Source: Anaerolineaceae bacterium | Lineage (GTDB): Bacteria > Chloroflexota > Anaerolineae > Anaerolineales > Anaerolineaceae | Assembly: GCA_003446605.1 (NCBI GenBank) | Contig: DMDF01000020.1 | Location: 1 to 8,414 of the forward strand | Direction: 5' to 3' | Length of the DNA stretch: 8,414 bases | Part shown: one piece after another, positions 1 through 6,556 of the stretch | How positions within the stretch are numbered: the stretch's first letter is position 1 | How the letters are laid out: each line of letters begins with the position of its first letter | The notes under the pieces: model-generated | Told to the model about the DNA's origin: nothing | Seen by the model: the letters and a program-made list of their open reading frames with translations, nothing else | Database searches by the model: none | Program-made: the position numbers and the translations under genes

Positions 1-171
1 TGGAAGCACAAAACGCAATTTACACCACTTGACAAGACACTAACCATATTTTTCCTGATATAATTATTAAAATCAATTCCGCAGAAAAGAAAATTATTTG
101 TATTCTTTGACGAACCCTTAGCTTTGGATTTCAAATGATTATTATAAAAATAAGTTTTAGGATCAAATTTG
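1..171. other. Upstream non-coding segment with weak promoter candidates
   Basis: No open reading frame is supported here, and the segment is AT-rich. The best promoter-like pair for the downstream sensor gene is TTGACG at 107-112 and TCAAAT at 131-136, with an 18-base spacer; the -10 is a poor match. A better -10 (TATAAT, 59-64) and a perfect TTGACA (29-34) also occur, but they lie 24 bases apart, too far to act as one sigma-70 promoter. AGGAT at 159-163 is a weak ribosome-binding site eight bases before the ATG at 172. The promoter assignment is inference. Confidence 0.35.
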
Positions 172-2700
172 ATGAATGATAGAATGCTTCGGGATAAGGA
201 AGATATTGAATTTGATGTTCAAGATGCTGCTAAGTTAGCAATCACAAAAACTGTTTGGAACAGTATCAGGCCGGTTTCCTTGGCACTGAGTGGTTTGTTT
301 TTGTTTTTCATGATCATCCATTCATTATTACTTCCCGAAAATATGAGGTTGATAATGACGGGTTTCGCAGGAGCCACTGCGCTTATTTATTTCGGTTTAT
401 CCTTTCTTGTTCAACGGATGCATTTTTCTGAAAGATGGACCTATCCGATTGGTGTATTTATTTTAGTTTTATCATTATCGAACAGCCTGCTGCACCTTTA
501 CTTATCAAAAGACATTATCCAGACCACGAACCTGATGTTGGCGATTTTTGGGGCCGGTTATTTCATCCTGTCCAGGCGATGGTATTTCATTTCTTTAGTG
601 ATAATAATTACAGGTTGGGTCATTATTACCCTCTCTCTTCCAAACAGTGATGGCATTGTCCATTTTAGCATTGCCCTTTTTACTGTCAGCTTATTATCAA
701 CACTTTTCAATTTTCTACGGATTAATTCTTTATTCACAGTTGAGAAACTTCGCTTGACTAATGAATACCAGTGGGATCAACTACAAACTAATATTTTGGC
801 ACTAGAGGCTGTTCAACAAGAGCTTGAACGATTTCTTGATTTATCGATCGATATATTCGGCATTGTGGGCGCAGATGGTTATTTTTCAAAAGTAAATTCT
901 GCTATTTCAAAAACACTGGGCTTTTCAAAGGACGAATTGATTTCTAAGCCATTTATGGATTTAGTCCATCCGGAAGACCGCAGCTTAACAGAAGGTATTA
1001 TTCAGAAAATCCAAACGGGATCTACGATGAAATTTTTTGAAAACCGGTTTATTACCAAGGGGGGTGGGCATAAATGGTTTTTATGGAGTGCTGCCTTCGA
1101 TACTAAAGGTAAGCAGTTGTACGTGATCGGGCATGACATCACTCAGCTGAAAGAAAACCAATTGGCGGTTGAAGAACGTGAAAAACAGTTGAATGCTATT
1201 CTCTCTACGGCAAATGACGGTATTATTGTGATTAATGAGAGCGGTATTATCCAAACCTTTAATAGAGGCGCAGAAAGAATATTTGGTTACTCTGAAAGGG
1301 AAGCTATTGGTAAAAATGTTAATCTACTCATGCCGGCCCCTGATTCCCAAAAGCATCAAGGATATATAGATGCTTATTTTCATAAACAAAAATCTAACGT
1401 TGTTAGCAGAATAACGCAACGTGAAGGAAAAAGAAAGAATGGCGAAGTCTTCCCGATGTCATTATCGCTCAGCGTCGTTGAACTGCCAGACAACACACTT
1501 TTTACCGGGATACTCAGAGATATTAGTGAGCAAGTACGCATTGAAAATGAATTAAAGTTAGCCAAGGAGCGACTTCAACACGAATTAAACCTGGCAGCTA
1601 AAATTCAAGCGAACTTGATGGAAAGAACGATCCTGGAGTTTAAAAACTTTGATTTTAATGCAGTCAATATGCCCGCTCGTTACTTAAGTGGTGATTTTTA
1701 CGATGTCAAAGCGCTTAATCCGAACACCTATCAACTGGTCTTAGGAGATTTAGCCGGGAAAGGCATTCCTGCAGCATTGTTGGCTTTCTCAACCATATCC
1801 CTGCTACAAGCAGAGTCAGATATTGTACAATCCCCAAAAGATCTTTTGGAATTATTAAATCAAACGCTCTATTCAGAATTAGATCAAGCAGAAGTATTTA
1901 TCACCCTTTTTATTGCGCAGGTTGATTTAGCTACCAATCAAGTGAATTATGCTAGTGCGGGACATGGTGAAGCCTTCCTTTGGCGATATGCCGAGAAGAA
2001 AATTGTTCAGCTTCAAGCAACTGGTCTTCCAGTGGGCGTGGAATTTACTGAAACCTATCGAGAAAAGCAGTGTAATTTACGCCCTGGTGATTTGTTGATC
2101 ATTTATTCAGATGGGATTACTGAAGCTACCAATACTTTACACGATCAATTTGGTTTTGAACAATTAACTGAGATTATCAATACCAACTACGACCTATCAG
2201 CCTCAACCATAAGTAATAAAATTATTGACCAGGTAAAGCAATTTAGCGAAGGGCATGAACAGGATGATGATATTACCTTGCTAGTGATGAAATCACTTCC
2301 ACGCACAATGGAACTTGAAATTCCAGGGAAGATAGCAATTTTGGATCAAGTTTTGTCCACTATACATGAATACGCGGACAATTACTCGATTGATTTCGCA
2401 AATGAGGTTGAATTGGCTTGCTCGGAAGCCCTTACAAATATCTTTAAACATGCCTACCAATCAAAACCCGGTATGGTACAAATAAAAATTCATCTGATAC
2501 CAGAGGGGATGGCTTTTGACTTTTATGATCAAGGTGAATCTTTTGAGTTAGATCTTGTTTCTGATCCCAATCCAGAAGATATTTATGAGAGCGGATATGG
2601 CATTTTTATCATGAAACAGATTTTTGATGAGGTTTTCTATGAATTCGATAAAGAAAGTGGAAACCACTGGCGTCTAAATAAATTATTTAGAGAAAAATAA
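172..2700 (+). CDS. Membrane PAS-PAS sensor with fused PP2C phosphatase (RsbU/SpoIIE) and RsbW-type kinase domains
   Basis: This 842-residue protein is a sensor and switch for a STAS-domain partner at the membrane. Six hydrophobic segments lie at about 34-54, 60-80, 90-112, 118-134, 137-156 and 161-183. A probable coiled coil follows (190-220), then PAS1 (about 221-325, with HPEDR at 266) and PAS2 (about 340-460, FixL-like, with His395 at the heme-ligand position). The PP2C/SpoIIE domain spans about 475-705. Its metal-binding acidic motifs are all visible: SGDFYD (Asp508, Asp511), GDLAGKG (Asp526), SAGH (to His598), YSDGITE (Asp647) and DDDITLL (698-700). A GHKL ATPase domain of the RsbW/SpoIIAB type ends the protein: N-box E752-A-L-T-N756, G1 box DQGE (786-789) and G2 box GYGIF (808-812). 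Known family members dephosphorylate STAS proteins with the PP2C domain and phosphorylate them with the GHKL domain; here one chain carries both. The ATG at 172 is preferred over the TTG at 169 because AGGAT sits eight bases before it. The likely partner is the STAS gene at 5421. Confidence 0.93.
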   Translation: MNDRMLRDKEDIEFDVQDAAKLAITKTVWNSIRPVSLALSGLFLFFMIIHSLLLPENMRLIMTGFAGATALIYFGLSFLVQRMHFSERWTYPIGVFILVLSLSNSLLHLYLSKDIIQTTNLMLAIFGAGYFILSRRWYFISLVIIITGWVIITLSLPNSDGIVHFSIALFTVSLLSTLFNFLRINSLFTVEKLRLTNEYQWDQLQTNILALEAVQQELERFLDLSIDIFGIVGADGYFSKVNSAISKTLGFSKDELISKPFMDLVHPEDRSLTEGIIQKIQTGSTMKFFENRFITKGGGHKWFLWSAAFDTKGKQLYVIGHDITQLKENQLAVEEREKQLNAILSTANDGIIVINESGIIQTFNRGAERIFGYSEREAIGKNVNLLMPAPDSQKHQGYIDAYFHKQKSNVVSRITQREGKRKNGEVFPMSLSLSVVELPDNTLFTGILRDISEQVRIENELKLAKERLQHELNLAAKIQANLMERTILEFKNFDFNAVNMPARYLSGDFYDVKALNPNTYQLVLGDLAGKGIPAALLAFSTISLLQAESDIVQSPKDLLELLNQTLYSELDQAEVFITLFIAQVDLATNQVNYASAGHGEAFLWRYAEKKIVQLQATGLPVGVEFTETYREKQCNLRPGDLLIIYSDGITEATNTLHDQFGFEQLTEIINTNYDLSASTISNKIIDQVKQFSEGHEQDDDITLLVMKSLPRTMELEIPGKIAILDQVLSTIHEYADNYSIDFANEVELACSEALTNIFKHAYQSKPGMVQIKIHLIPEGMAFDFYDQGESFELDLVSDPNPEDIYESGYGIFIMKQIFDEVFYEFDKESGNHWRLNKLFREK

Positions 2701-3025
2701 TTTGCCCCCGACAATAAAAATGTCAGGGACTCTGTTCGTTTTGAACATCCTTAGTGTGCTTGGAAGCCATATTCCGGCAGTATTTGCAGAGTCATCTGAA
2801 GCGCCAATAATACAAAGGCAAACTTTTAATAGCTATGGTTATGATGACCGTACTGACCATGATGAACCAACCATAACTAATGGTTTTTCTCTTGATGGAC
2901 TGACAAGCATTGTTCCCAGCAAAATGGCGGTTCAAAATTTATGATCATGTGTTTTTTGTAATAGAATTAAGGTAATGAGGAAAGCCATATGTCTGTTTTT
3001 GATCACTATTTGAGGACTAGCAAAG
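2701..3025. other. 325-base gap between sensor and synthase genes
   Basis: Directly after the sensor stop codon, CCCCGACA (2705-2712) can pair with TGTCAGGG (2720-2727) with one C-A mismatch and a seven-base loop. This is terminator-like, but no T-run follows, so it may only attenuate. A reading frame from TTG 2702 (or ATG 2720) to the stop at 2942-2944 would encode up to 80 residues. Its N-terminus looks like a signal peptide (hydrophobic run ending in AVFA, then an acidic tail). It starts inside the hairpin, has no ribosome-binding site and is not a family I recognise, so I do not call it a gene. ATGATCAT (2941-2948) is palindromic and is followed by a T-run. No convincing promoter for the synthase gene was found, so the sensor and synthase genes may share a transcript. 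Confidence 0.4.
2705..2727 (+). terminator. Possible weak terminator or attenuator hairpin after the sensor gene
   Basis: An eight-base stem with a single C-A mismatch encloses an A-rich seven-base loop and begins five bases after the sensor stop codon. The position suits transcription termination or mRNA 3' end protection. The bases after the stem are ACTCTGTTCG rather than a T-run, so efficient intrinsic termination is doubtful. Confidence 0.35.
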
Positions 3026-3078
3026 ATGGAAAATCATCAATTATATTACAAAGCAAGTCTGGCTCTACAAAAAGGTAA
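2989..3078 (+). CDS. Possible 29-codon leader ORF overlapping the synthase start
   Basis: ATG at 2989 is preceded by TGAGGAAA (2976-2983) at good spacing and opens a 29-codon frame ending with TAA at 3076-3078. It overlaps the first 53 bases of the synthase gene in another frame. The peptide begins MSVFDHYLRT and is rich in Ser and Lys; I recognise no family. The ribosome-binding site of the synthase (GAGGA, 3012-3016) lies inside this frame, so translation of the leader could expose or block synthase initiation. The evidence is only a good ribosome-binding site and an overlap, and the frame could be chance. Confidence 0.25.
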   Translation: MSVFDHYLRTSKDGKSSIILQSKSGSTKR

Positions 3079-5350
3079 CTGGCCTGGTGCCTATTGGTAT
3101 TTGCGTCAGCATATCAGCCAAAACCCGGCGGATTATAAAGGGTGGCTTTTGCTTGGGGGTTTATTCAAACCAGAAGTTGGCATTCAATATCTGCAGAAAG
3201 CAGAAACACTTGCGCCAGATAATGAAACTGTTTTGAATGCTCTCAAAAGTGCGCAAGACAAACTTTCGAGGCATCGATCTACACACGCCAATGAAAACTC
3301 CATTGAAACAGCACAGGAAAAAAATGTAATCGCCAGTTTATTTAATAATTTTTGGAATAAACTTGCTTTATGGCTTCTCCCGCAAGATGAGGAACGGGAC
3401 CATACATTATATTTAACAATCTTTCGTGTGTTGGCATGTGTTAATGTCTTTTTGGGATTATTTTATTTGATCTGGCGTTACACATCCAGCCTGAACATGA
3501 ATGCATTGTGGTTTGCAATTCCATTGGTGGTAGCAGAGACTTACAGTTTTATTGATGTGCTGCTATTTGTATTTATGATGTGGAAACAACCACGTCGTAC
3601 TCCGAAGGATCCAATTGGTGATGAAACAGTAGATGTTTTTATCACCACCTATAATGAGCCTGTTGAACTTGTGGCGCTCACAGCGGATGCTGCCACTCGT
3701 ATTGACTGGCCACATATCAAAGTCCATATTCTTGATGATGGTGCACGTCCAGAAATGGAAGTTATCGCTGAGGAATTGGGATGCAATTATGTCTCTCGTG
3801 GTCAGGATTGGGATGAAAAGCCCCGCCATGCGAAGGCAGGCAATGTCAACAATGCGCTCATGCAAACCGATGGTGAATTTATTTTAATCTTAGATGCTGA
3901 CCAAATTCCCAAACCAGAGATTATTCAACGTACGATAGGTTATTTTAAAGATGAAGAGTTAGCTTTTGTCCAAACACCGCAGTATTTCTATAATCTTCCA
4001 CCCGGAGATCCATTTGGATCAGATGCGCCGTTGTTCTATGGCCCTATTTTACAGGGGAAAGATGGTTGGAATGCCGCTTTCTTCTGTGGTTCTAATGGCA
4101 TATTGAGACGCGAGGCATTGATGCAGTTAGGGCTGACAGAATTTGTCAAAGAGATTGAACAAGACATGTTTTTAGGAGTCAAACAATTAGAAGTTGAATT
4201 ACGACCTTTGGGACGGATATCAAAGGTACATCAAAAGCTGAGAAACAATTTACGGGCACAAATAATGATCGCGCATAAAGCATATGAGGCTGGCCAATCT
4301 TTAAGCGTTGTCAGCAGTATCATTCAACAAGCAGTAGATGAAACCAATCGAGCATTGACAGAACAAAATATCGAAAATATTTTGGAAAATCTGCATGATT
4401 TGGCCGCAATGGGTATTGAAGGTGCAGATGTGGTTCAGGAAGAGTTAAAAGGTGACGCCACTGCCATCGTTGATGCTTTGCTATCAGAGGACCAGGGTGG
4501 TGAATCGATTGGCGTATCGCAAGAGGTCATGGAATTTTTATCTTTGTCCCGAACCAAAGAAGCTATACCCGTCCAGCCATTGGCCACAATCAGTATTACA
4601 GAAGATATGGCTACATCAATGCGTTTGCATGCTTTGGGTTGGAAAAGTCTCTTTCATCGTGAGATTTTGGCGTATGGTTTAGCCCCTGAAGATTTGGGTT
4701 CAGCAATATCTCAACGATTGCGTTGGGCACAAGGCACAATCCAAGTCTTTGTACGAAGTAATCCCCTTTTTAAACATGGGTTGACCATACCTCAAAGGTT
4801 ACAATATTTTACAACAATCTATACTTATTTCAGTGGCTTTTTCAGCTTGATATTTTTACTTTCGCCCATCATTTATTTGTTTACTATGGTTCAACCCGTT
4901 TCAGCCTGGTCTGTTGAATTTGCCTGGCGATTAATACCTTACTTATTGCTGAATAAATTTATCTTCCGCTATGTTGCGTGGGGCTTATCGGTCTGGCGTG
5001 GTGAACAATACAGCTTAGGGATGTTTCCGGTTTGGATTCAGGCGATCATCAGTGTGGTTACAGGTAAAAGTTTAGGATTTACGGTTACACCAAAACAGCG
5101 ACAAACCGGGAATTTTTTACCTTTGGTGTGGCCGCAAGTGCTCATTGCTGTATTGACTGCCGGCGGAATGATATTTGGCATTTATTCATATATTGTCGGA
5201 TGGAATTCACAACTGGTTGGTATCCTCGTAAATATTTTTTGGGGTAGCTATAATCTCATTATGCTTTCAGCCATCATTCGTGCCGCGGTCTACAAACCTC
5301 CCAAAAATTGGTCACCCGACCCCCCAGAATTTCTTTTTCAGAATTTATAA
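3026..5350 (+). CDS. Membrane family-2 processive glycosyltransferase, cellulose synthase (BcsA)-like, with TPR-like N-terminus and large catalytic-domain insertion
   Basis: This 774-residue protein probably polymerises a beta-linked exopolysaccharide from a nucleotide sugar and passes it through its own membrane channel. Residues about 5-80 are TPR-like helices, followed by a polar linker. Membrane segments lie at about 129-151 and 158-185, and several more follow the catalytic domain (about 594-625, 640-660, 707-733, 738-763). GT2 motifs run in order: DVFITTYNEP (Asp203), DDG (237-239), DAD (290-292), FCGSNG (around Cys354), TED (525-527) and QRLRW (563-567). FTVTPK near 690-697 matches the FxVTxK segment of BcsA. 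FCGS and TED lie 171 residues apart, against roughly 20 in ordinary BcsA, leaving an insertion of about 145 residues. There is no C-terminal PilZ domain; the protein stops shortly after the last membrane helix. The start is supported by GAGGA at 3012-3016, nine bases upstream. The sugar used cannot be told, so cellulose is only one possibility. Confidence 0.9.
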   Translation: MENHQLYYKASLALQKGNWPGAYWYLRQHISQNPADYKGWLLLGGLFKPEVGIQYLQKAETLAPDNETVLNALKSAQDKLSRHRSTHANENSIETAQEKNVIASLFNNFWNKLALWLLPQDEERDHTLYLTIFRVLACVNVFLGLFYLIWRYTSSLNMNALWFAIPLVVAETYSFIDVLLFVFMMWKQPRRTPKDPIGDETVDVFITTYNEPVELVALTADAATRIDWPHIKVHILDDGARPEMEVIAEELGCNYVSRGQDWDEKPRHAKAGNVNNALMQTDGEFILILDADQIPKPEIIQRTIGYFKDEELAFVQTPQYFYNLPPGDPFGSDAPLFYGPILQGKDGWNAAFFCGSNGILRREALMQLGLTEFVKEIEQDMFLGVKQLEVELRPLGRISKVHQKLRNNLRAQIMIAHKAYEAGQSLSVVSSIIQQAVDETNRALTEQNIENILENLHDLAAMGIEGADVVQEELKGDATAIVDALLSEDQGGESIGVSQEVMEFLSLSRTKEAIPVQPLATISITEDMATSMRLHALGWKSLFHREILAYGLAPEDLGSAISQRLRWAQGTIQVFVRSNPLFKHGLTIPQRLQYFTTIYTYFSGFFSLIFLLSPIIYLFTMVQPVSAWSVEFAWRLIPYLLLNKFIFRYVAWGLSVWRGEQYSLGMFPVWIQAIISVVTGKSLGFTVTPKQRQTGNFLPLVWPQVLIAVLTAGGMIFGIYSYIVGWNSQLVGILVNIFWGSYNLIMLSAIIRAAVYKPPKNWSPDPPEFLFQNL
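4136..4579 (+). other. Helical insertion inside the glycosyltransferase catalytic domain
   Basis: Codons about 371-518 of the synthase lie between the FCGSNGILRREAL block and the TED motif, where BcsA-type enzymes have only a short loop. The insert is rich in Glu, Gln, Ala and Leu and reads as several charged helices. It has no stop codon or frame break, and its codons look like those of the flanking gene, so it is a true in-frame domain and not a decayed mobile element. I recognise no named domain. Because the TED loop lies near the acceptor end of the glucan, the insert could gate activity or dock a regulator. That role is inference. Confidence 0.7.
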
Positions 5351-5420
5351 ATTATAATTAATTATCAAGTGGTGTTTCAGGCATTCGTTAATAGTCGAAT
5401 TCGAAAAGAGGAACAGAAAA

Positions 5421-5765
5421 ATGGTGCTACTGATAACTGAAAAATATTTTGGTGATGCTACGGCTATTTTGTCTGTTGAGGGTCGTTTAAATGCAATGAC
5501 GGCGGATGATTTAAAGAAAAGAATCAAACAACTTGTTGCTAAACAATACATTCACCTAATTTTAGATTTGACAGAAGTTTCTTTTATTGACAGCTCTGGC
5601 CTCTCCGCCCTTGTTGTTGGTTTAAAAGCCACGCACGAAAAGAATGGTTCGATTAAATTGGTTGGGTTGAATAAAAAGACCAAGTACGTTTTTGAATTAA
5701 CTCGCTTGACAAGGGTGTTTACGTTTTACGAAGATGTGGATAGTGCCCTGTCCGCCAAATATTAG
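5421..5765 (+). CDS. STAS-domain anti-sigma factor antagonist (RsbV/SpoIIAA type)
   Basis: This is a 114-residue single-domain cytoplasmic protein. A STAS fold is indicated by an N-terminal strand region ending in VEGRLN, a helix rich in Lys and Leu (about 28-41), the strand IHLILDLTEVSFID, and the signature DSSGLSALV, in which Ser58 aligns with the serine phosphorylated in SpoIIAA and RsbV. A helix and the KLVGLN strand follow. In this family, the unphosphorylated form binds a partner (classically an RsbW-type kinase, freeing a sigma factor), while the phosphorylated form does not. The start is firm: AGAGGAA at 5407-5413 lies at normal spacing. The gene begins 70 bases after the synthase stop codon, so co-transcription is likely. 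The sensor upstream carries both enzymes expected to act on Ser58. No sigma factor gene is present, so the output may be the synthase or an unlinked target. Confidence 0.93.
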   Translation: MVLLITEKYFGDATAILSVEGRLNAMTADDLKKRIKQLVAKQYIHLILDLTEVSFIDSSGLSALVVGLKATHEKNGSIKLVGLNKKTKYVFELTRLTRVFTFYEDVDSALSAKY

Positions 5766-5879
5766 CCTTGTTGCGTGGGTGTAACAAAACGTATTTAAGT
5801 TTACAGAGTGTGATTATCAAACATTGAGAGCATCATTAGCGCGTTGATTTAATAATCCACAGGAAATTCTTCAACATTG

Positions 5880-5905
5880 GATCATCATTTATTCAGATGA
5901 TGATC
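5880..5905. terminator. Perfect inverted repeat downstream of the STAS gene, possible transcript end
   Basis: GATCATCAT (5880-5888) pairs perfectly with ATGATGATC (5897-5905) around an eight-base loop in which one more A-T pair and a G-T pair are possible. It lies 115 bases after the STAS stop codon and is the strongest hairpin between that gene and the insertion sequences. It is AT-rich and is followed by ATATTAACC, not a T-run. It could equally be a protein-binding site. Confidence 0.35.
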
Positions 5906-6094
5906 ATATTAACCTTAGCACTATAGGGGGCTAGGGTTTCATAACACTGAAAACAAAATTTTTCTGCTGTGTATCAGTCAAGAAGCTTATGGGCTGAATT
6001 GTTCTTTGGGAAGATAGATTAGCTCAGGAATGCTTAGTTTGCTGATCCCCTCCTGAACCAAATCTATTTGGCTTTCATACTAATTTTTAATACC

Positions 6095-6245
6095 CCAAGC
6101 CTGAACGCAGAAGAGCGAAAGGGAAATGTACAACTAACTGACGTCGACCCCTCATGCACCCAAGCAGGCTAGTAGCGCAAGAGTTCGAAGTCAGCGTTTA
6201 ATAGAATAGCGCCTCATGCGGAGCCCGGCATGAACCATTCTTGTC
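6095..6245. other. GC-richer island with direct and inverted repeats, possible structured RNA remnant
   Basis: This patch is visibly richer in GC than its surroundings. CCTCATGC occurs twice (6150-6157 and 6212-6219), and TAGCGC occurs twice (from 6173 and from 6207-6208). TCATGC (6214-6219) pairs with GCATGA (6228-6233) around an eight-base loop. The run GAGCGAAAGGGAAATGTACA near 6111 recalls self-splicing intron cores, but no domain V hairpin and no reverse transcriptase gene is visible. I cannot assign it, and it could simply be a relic. Confidence 0.3.
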
Positions 6246-6446
6246 TGCTCTTAGTTTGGATTTACAGATCCTAAGTTATTTTAAAATTTTTTACAAAGAC
6301 TTGGTTCTGTTCTCAATCTGCTTTTGTTGACACGTTTTTAATGAGATATAATTGTTAGGTGTTTGTTGGATACGTGTTAATCCTGTATCTGGTATAACAA
6401 AGTCAATAAGCCAACACATTCGTTCAGCTTCTTCACATGAAGTTAG

Positions 6447-6469
6447 TGTAACATTGTTTCTGTAAATTC
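6447..6469 (+). repeat. Left terminal inverted repeat of the IS256-family element
   Basis: TGTAACATTGTTTCTGTAAA followed by TTC aligns with the reverse complement of 7816-7838 (TGCAACATCTTTTCTGTAAAATT) with three mismatches and a one-base gap near the inner end. It lies about 80-100 bases before the transposase start, as expected for the family. Confidence 0.65.
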
Positions 6470-6490
6470 GAACTAGGAGTAGATAAAAAA

Positions 6491-6556
6491 TGTAGATCAC
6501 GGTATCCTTTCACAAGATGTCGGGTCAAAATGAAAGGAGTGAAACCATGATCTACG
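6491..6556 (+). promoter_or_regulatory. RNA hairpin sequestering the transposase ribosome-binding site and start codon
   Basis: Two nested stems are visible. The outer arm GTAGATCACGGT (6492-6503) pairs with ACCATGATCTAC (6544-6555) with one C-A mismatch and covers the ATG at 6547. The inner arm TCCTTTCA (6505-6512) pairs perfectly with TGAAAGGA (6531-6538) and covers the Shine-Dalgarno sequence. Transcripts reading in from outside would fold this way and hide the start, a known way in which IS10 and IS50 limit transposase synthesis. A transcript starting inside the element, after the left arms, would escape. The pairing is seen in the sequence; the role is inferred. Confidence 0.65.

Larger units (their letters stand above)
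5766..6446. other. Gene-poor region of about 680 bases with hairpin and GC-richer repeat patch
   Basis: No reading frame here looks like a gene. A short minus-strand frame at 6291-6500 has no family resemblance and crosses the insertion-sequence end. Structure is present: an AT-rich hairpin at 5880-5905; a GC-richer patch at about 6095-6245; a promoter-like TTGACA (6327-6332) with TATAAT (6347-6352) at a short 14-base spacer; and an imperfect inverted repeat pairing GATAC (6370-6374) with GTATC downstream. The region may be debris from earlier insertions or may carry an unrecognised RNA. Confidence 0.45.

Noticed and set aside
29..64. Perfect TTGACA and TATAAT boxes upstream of the sensor gene
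   Set aside because: They are 24 bases apart, far beyond the usual 16-18, so they are not one sigma-70 promoter.
169..171. TTG as start codon of the sensor gene
   Set aside because: The ATG directly after it is better spaced from AGGAT and is the more usual start.
3563..3865. Minus-strand 100-residue frame inside the synthase gene
   Set aside because: It lies opposite the conserved GT2 motifs, which explain the open frame.
6172..6200. tRNA-like T-loop TTCGAA
   Set aside because: The flanking bases do not pair as a T-arm and no acceptor or anticodon stem is found.
6111..6245. Group II intron as a firm call
   Set aside because: Some words look intron-like, but no domain V, no boundaries and no reverse transcriptase are visible.
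6291..6500. Minus-strand 69-residue frame
   Set aside because: It has no family resemblance and no ribosome-binding site, and it crosses the left end of the IS256-type element.
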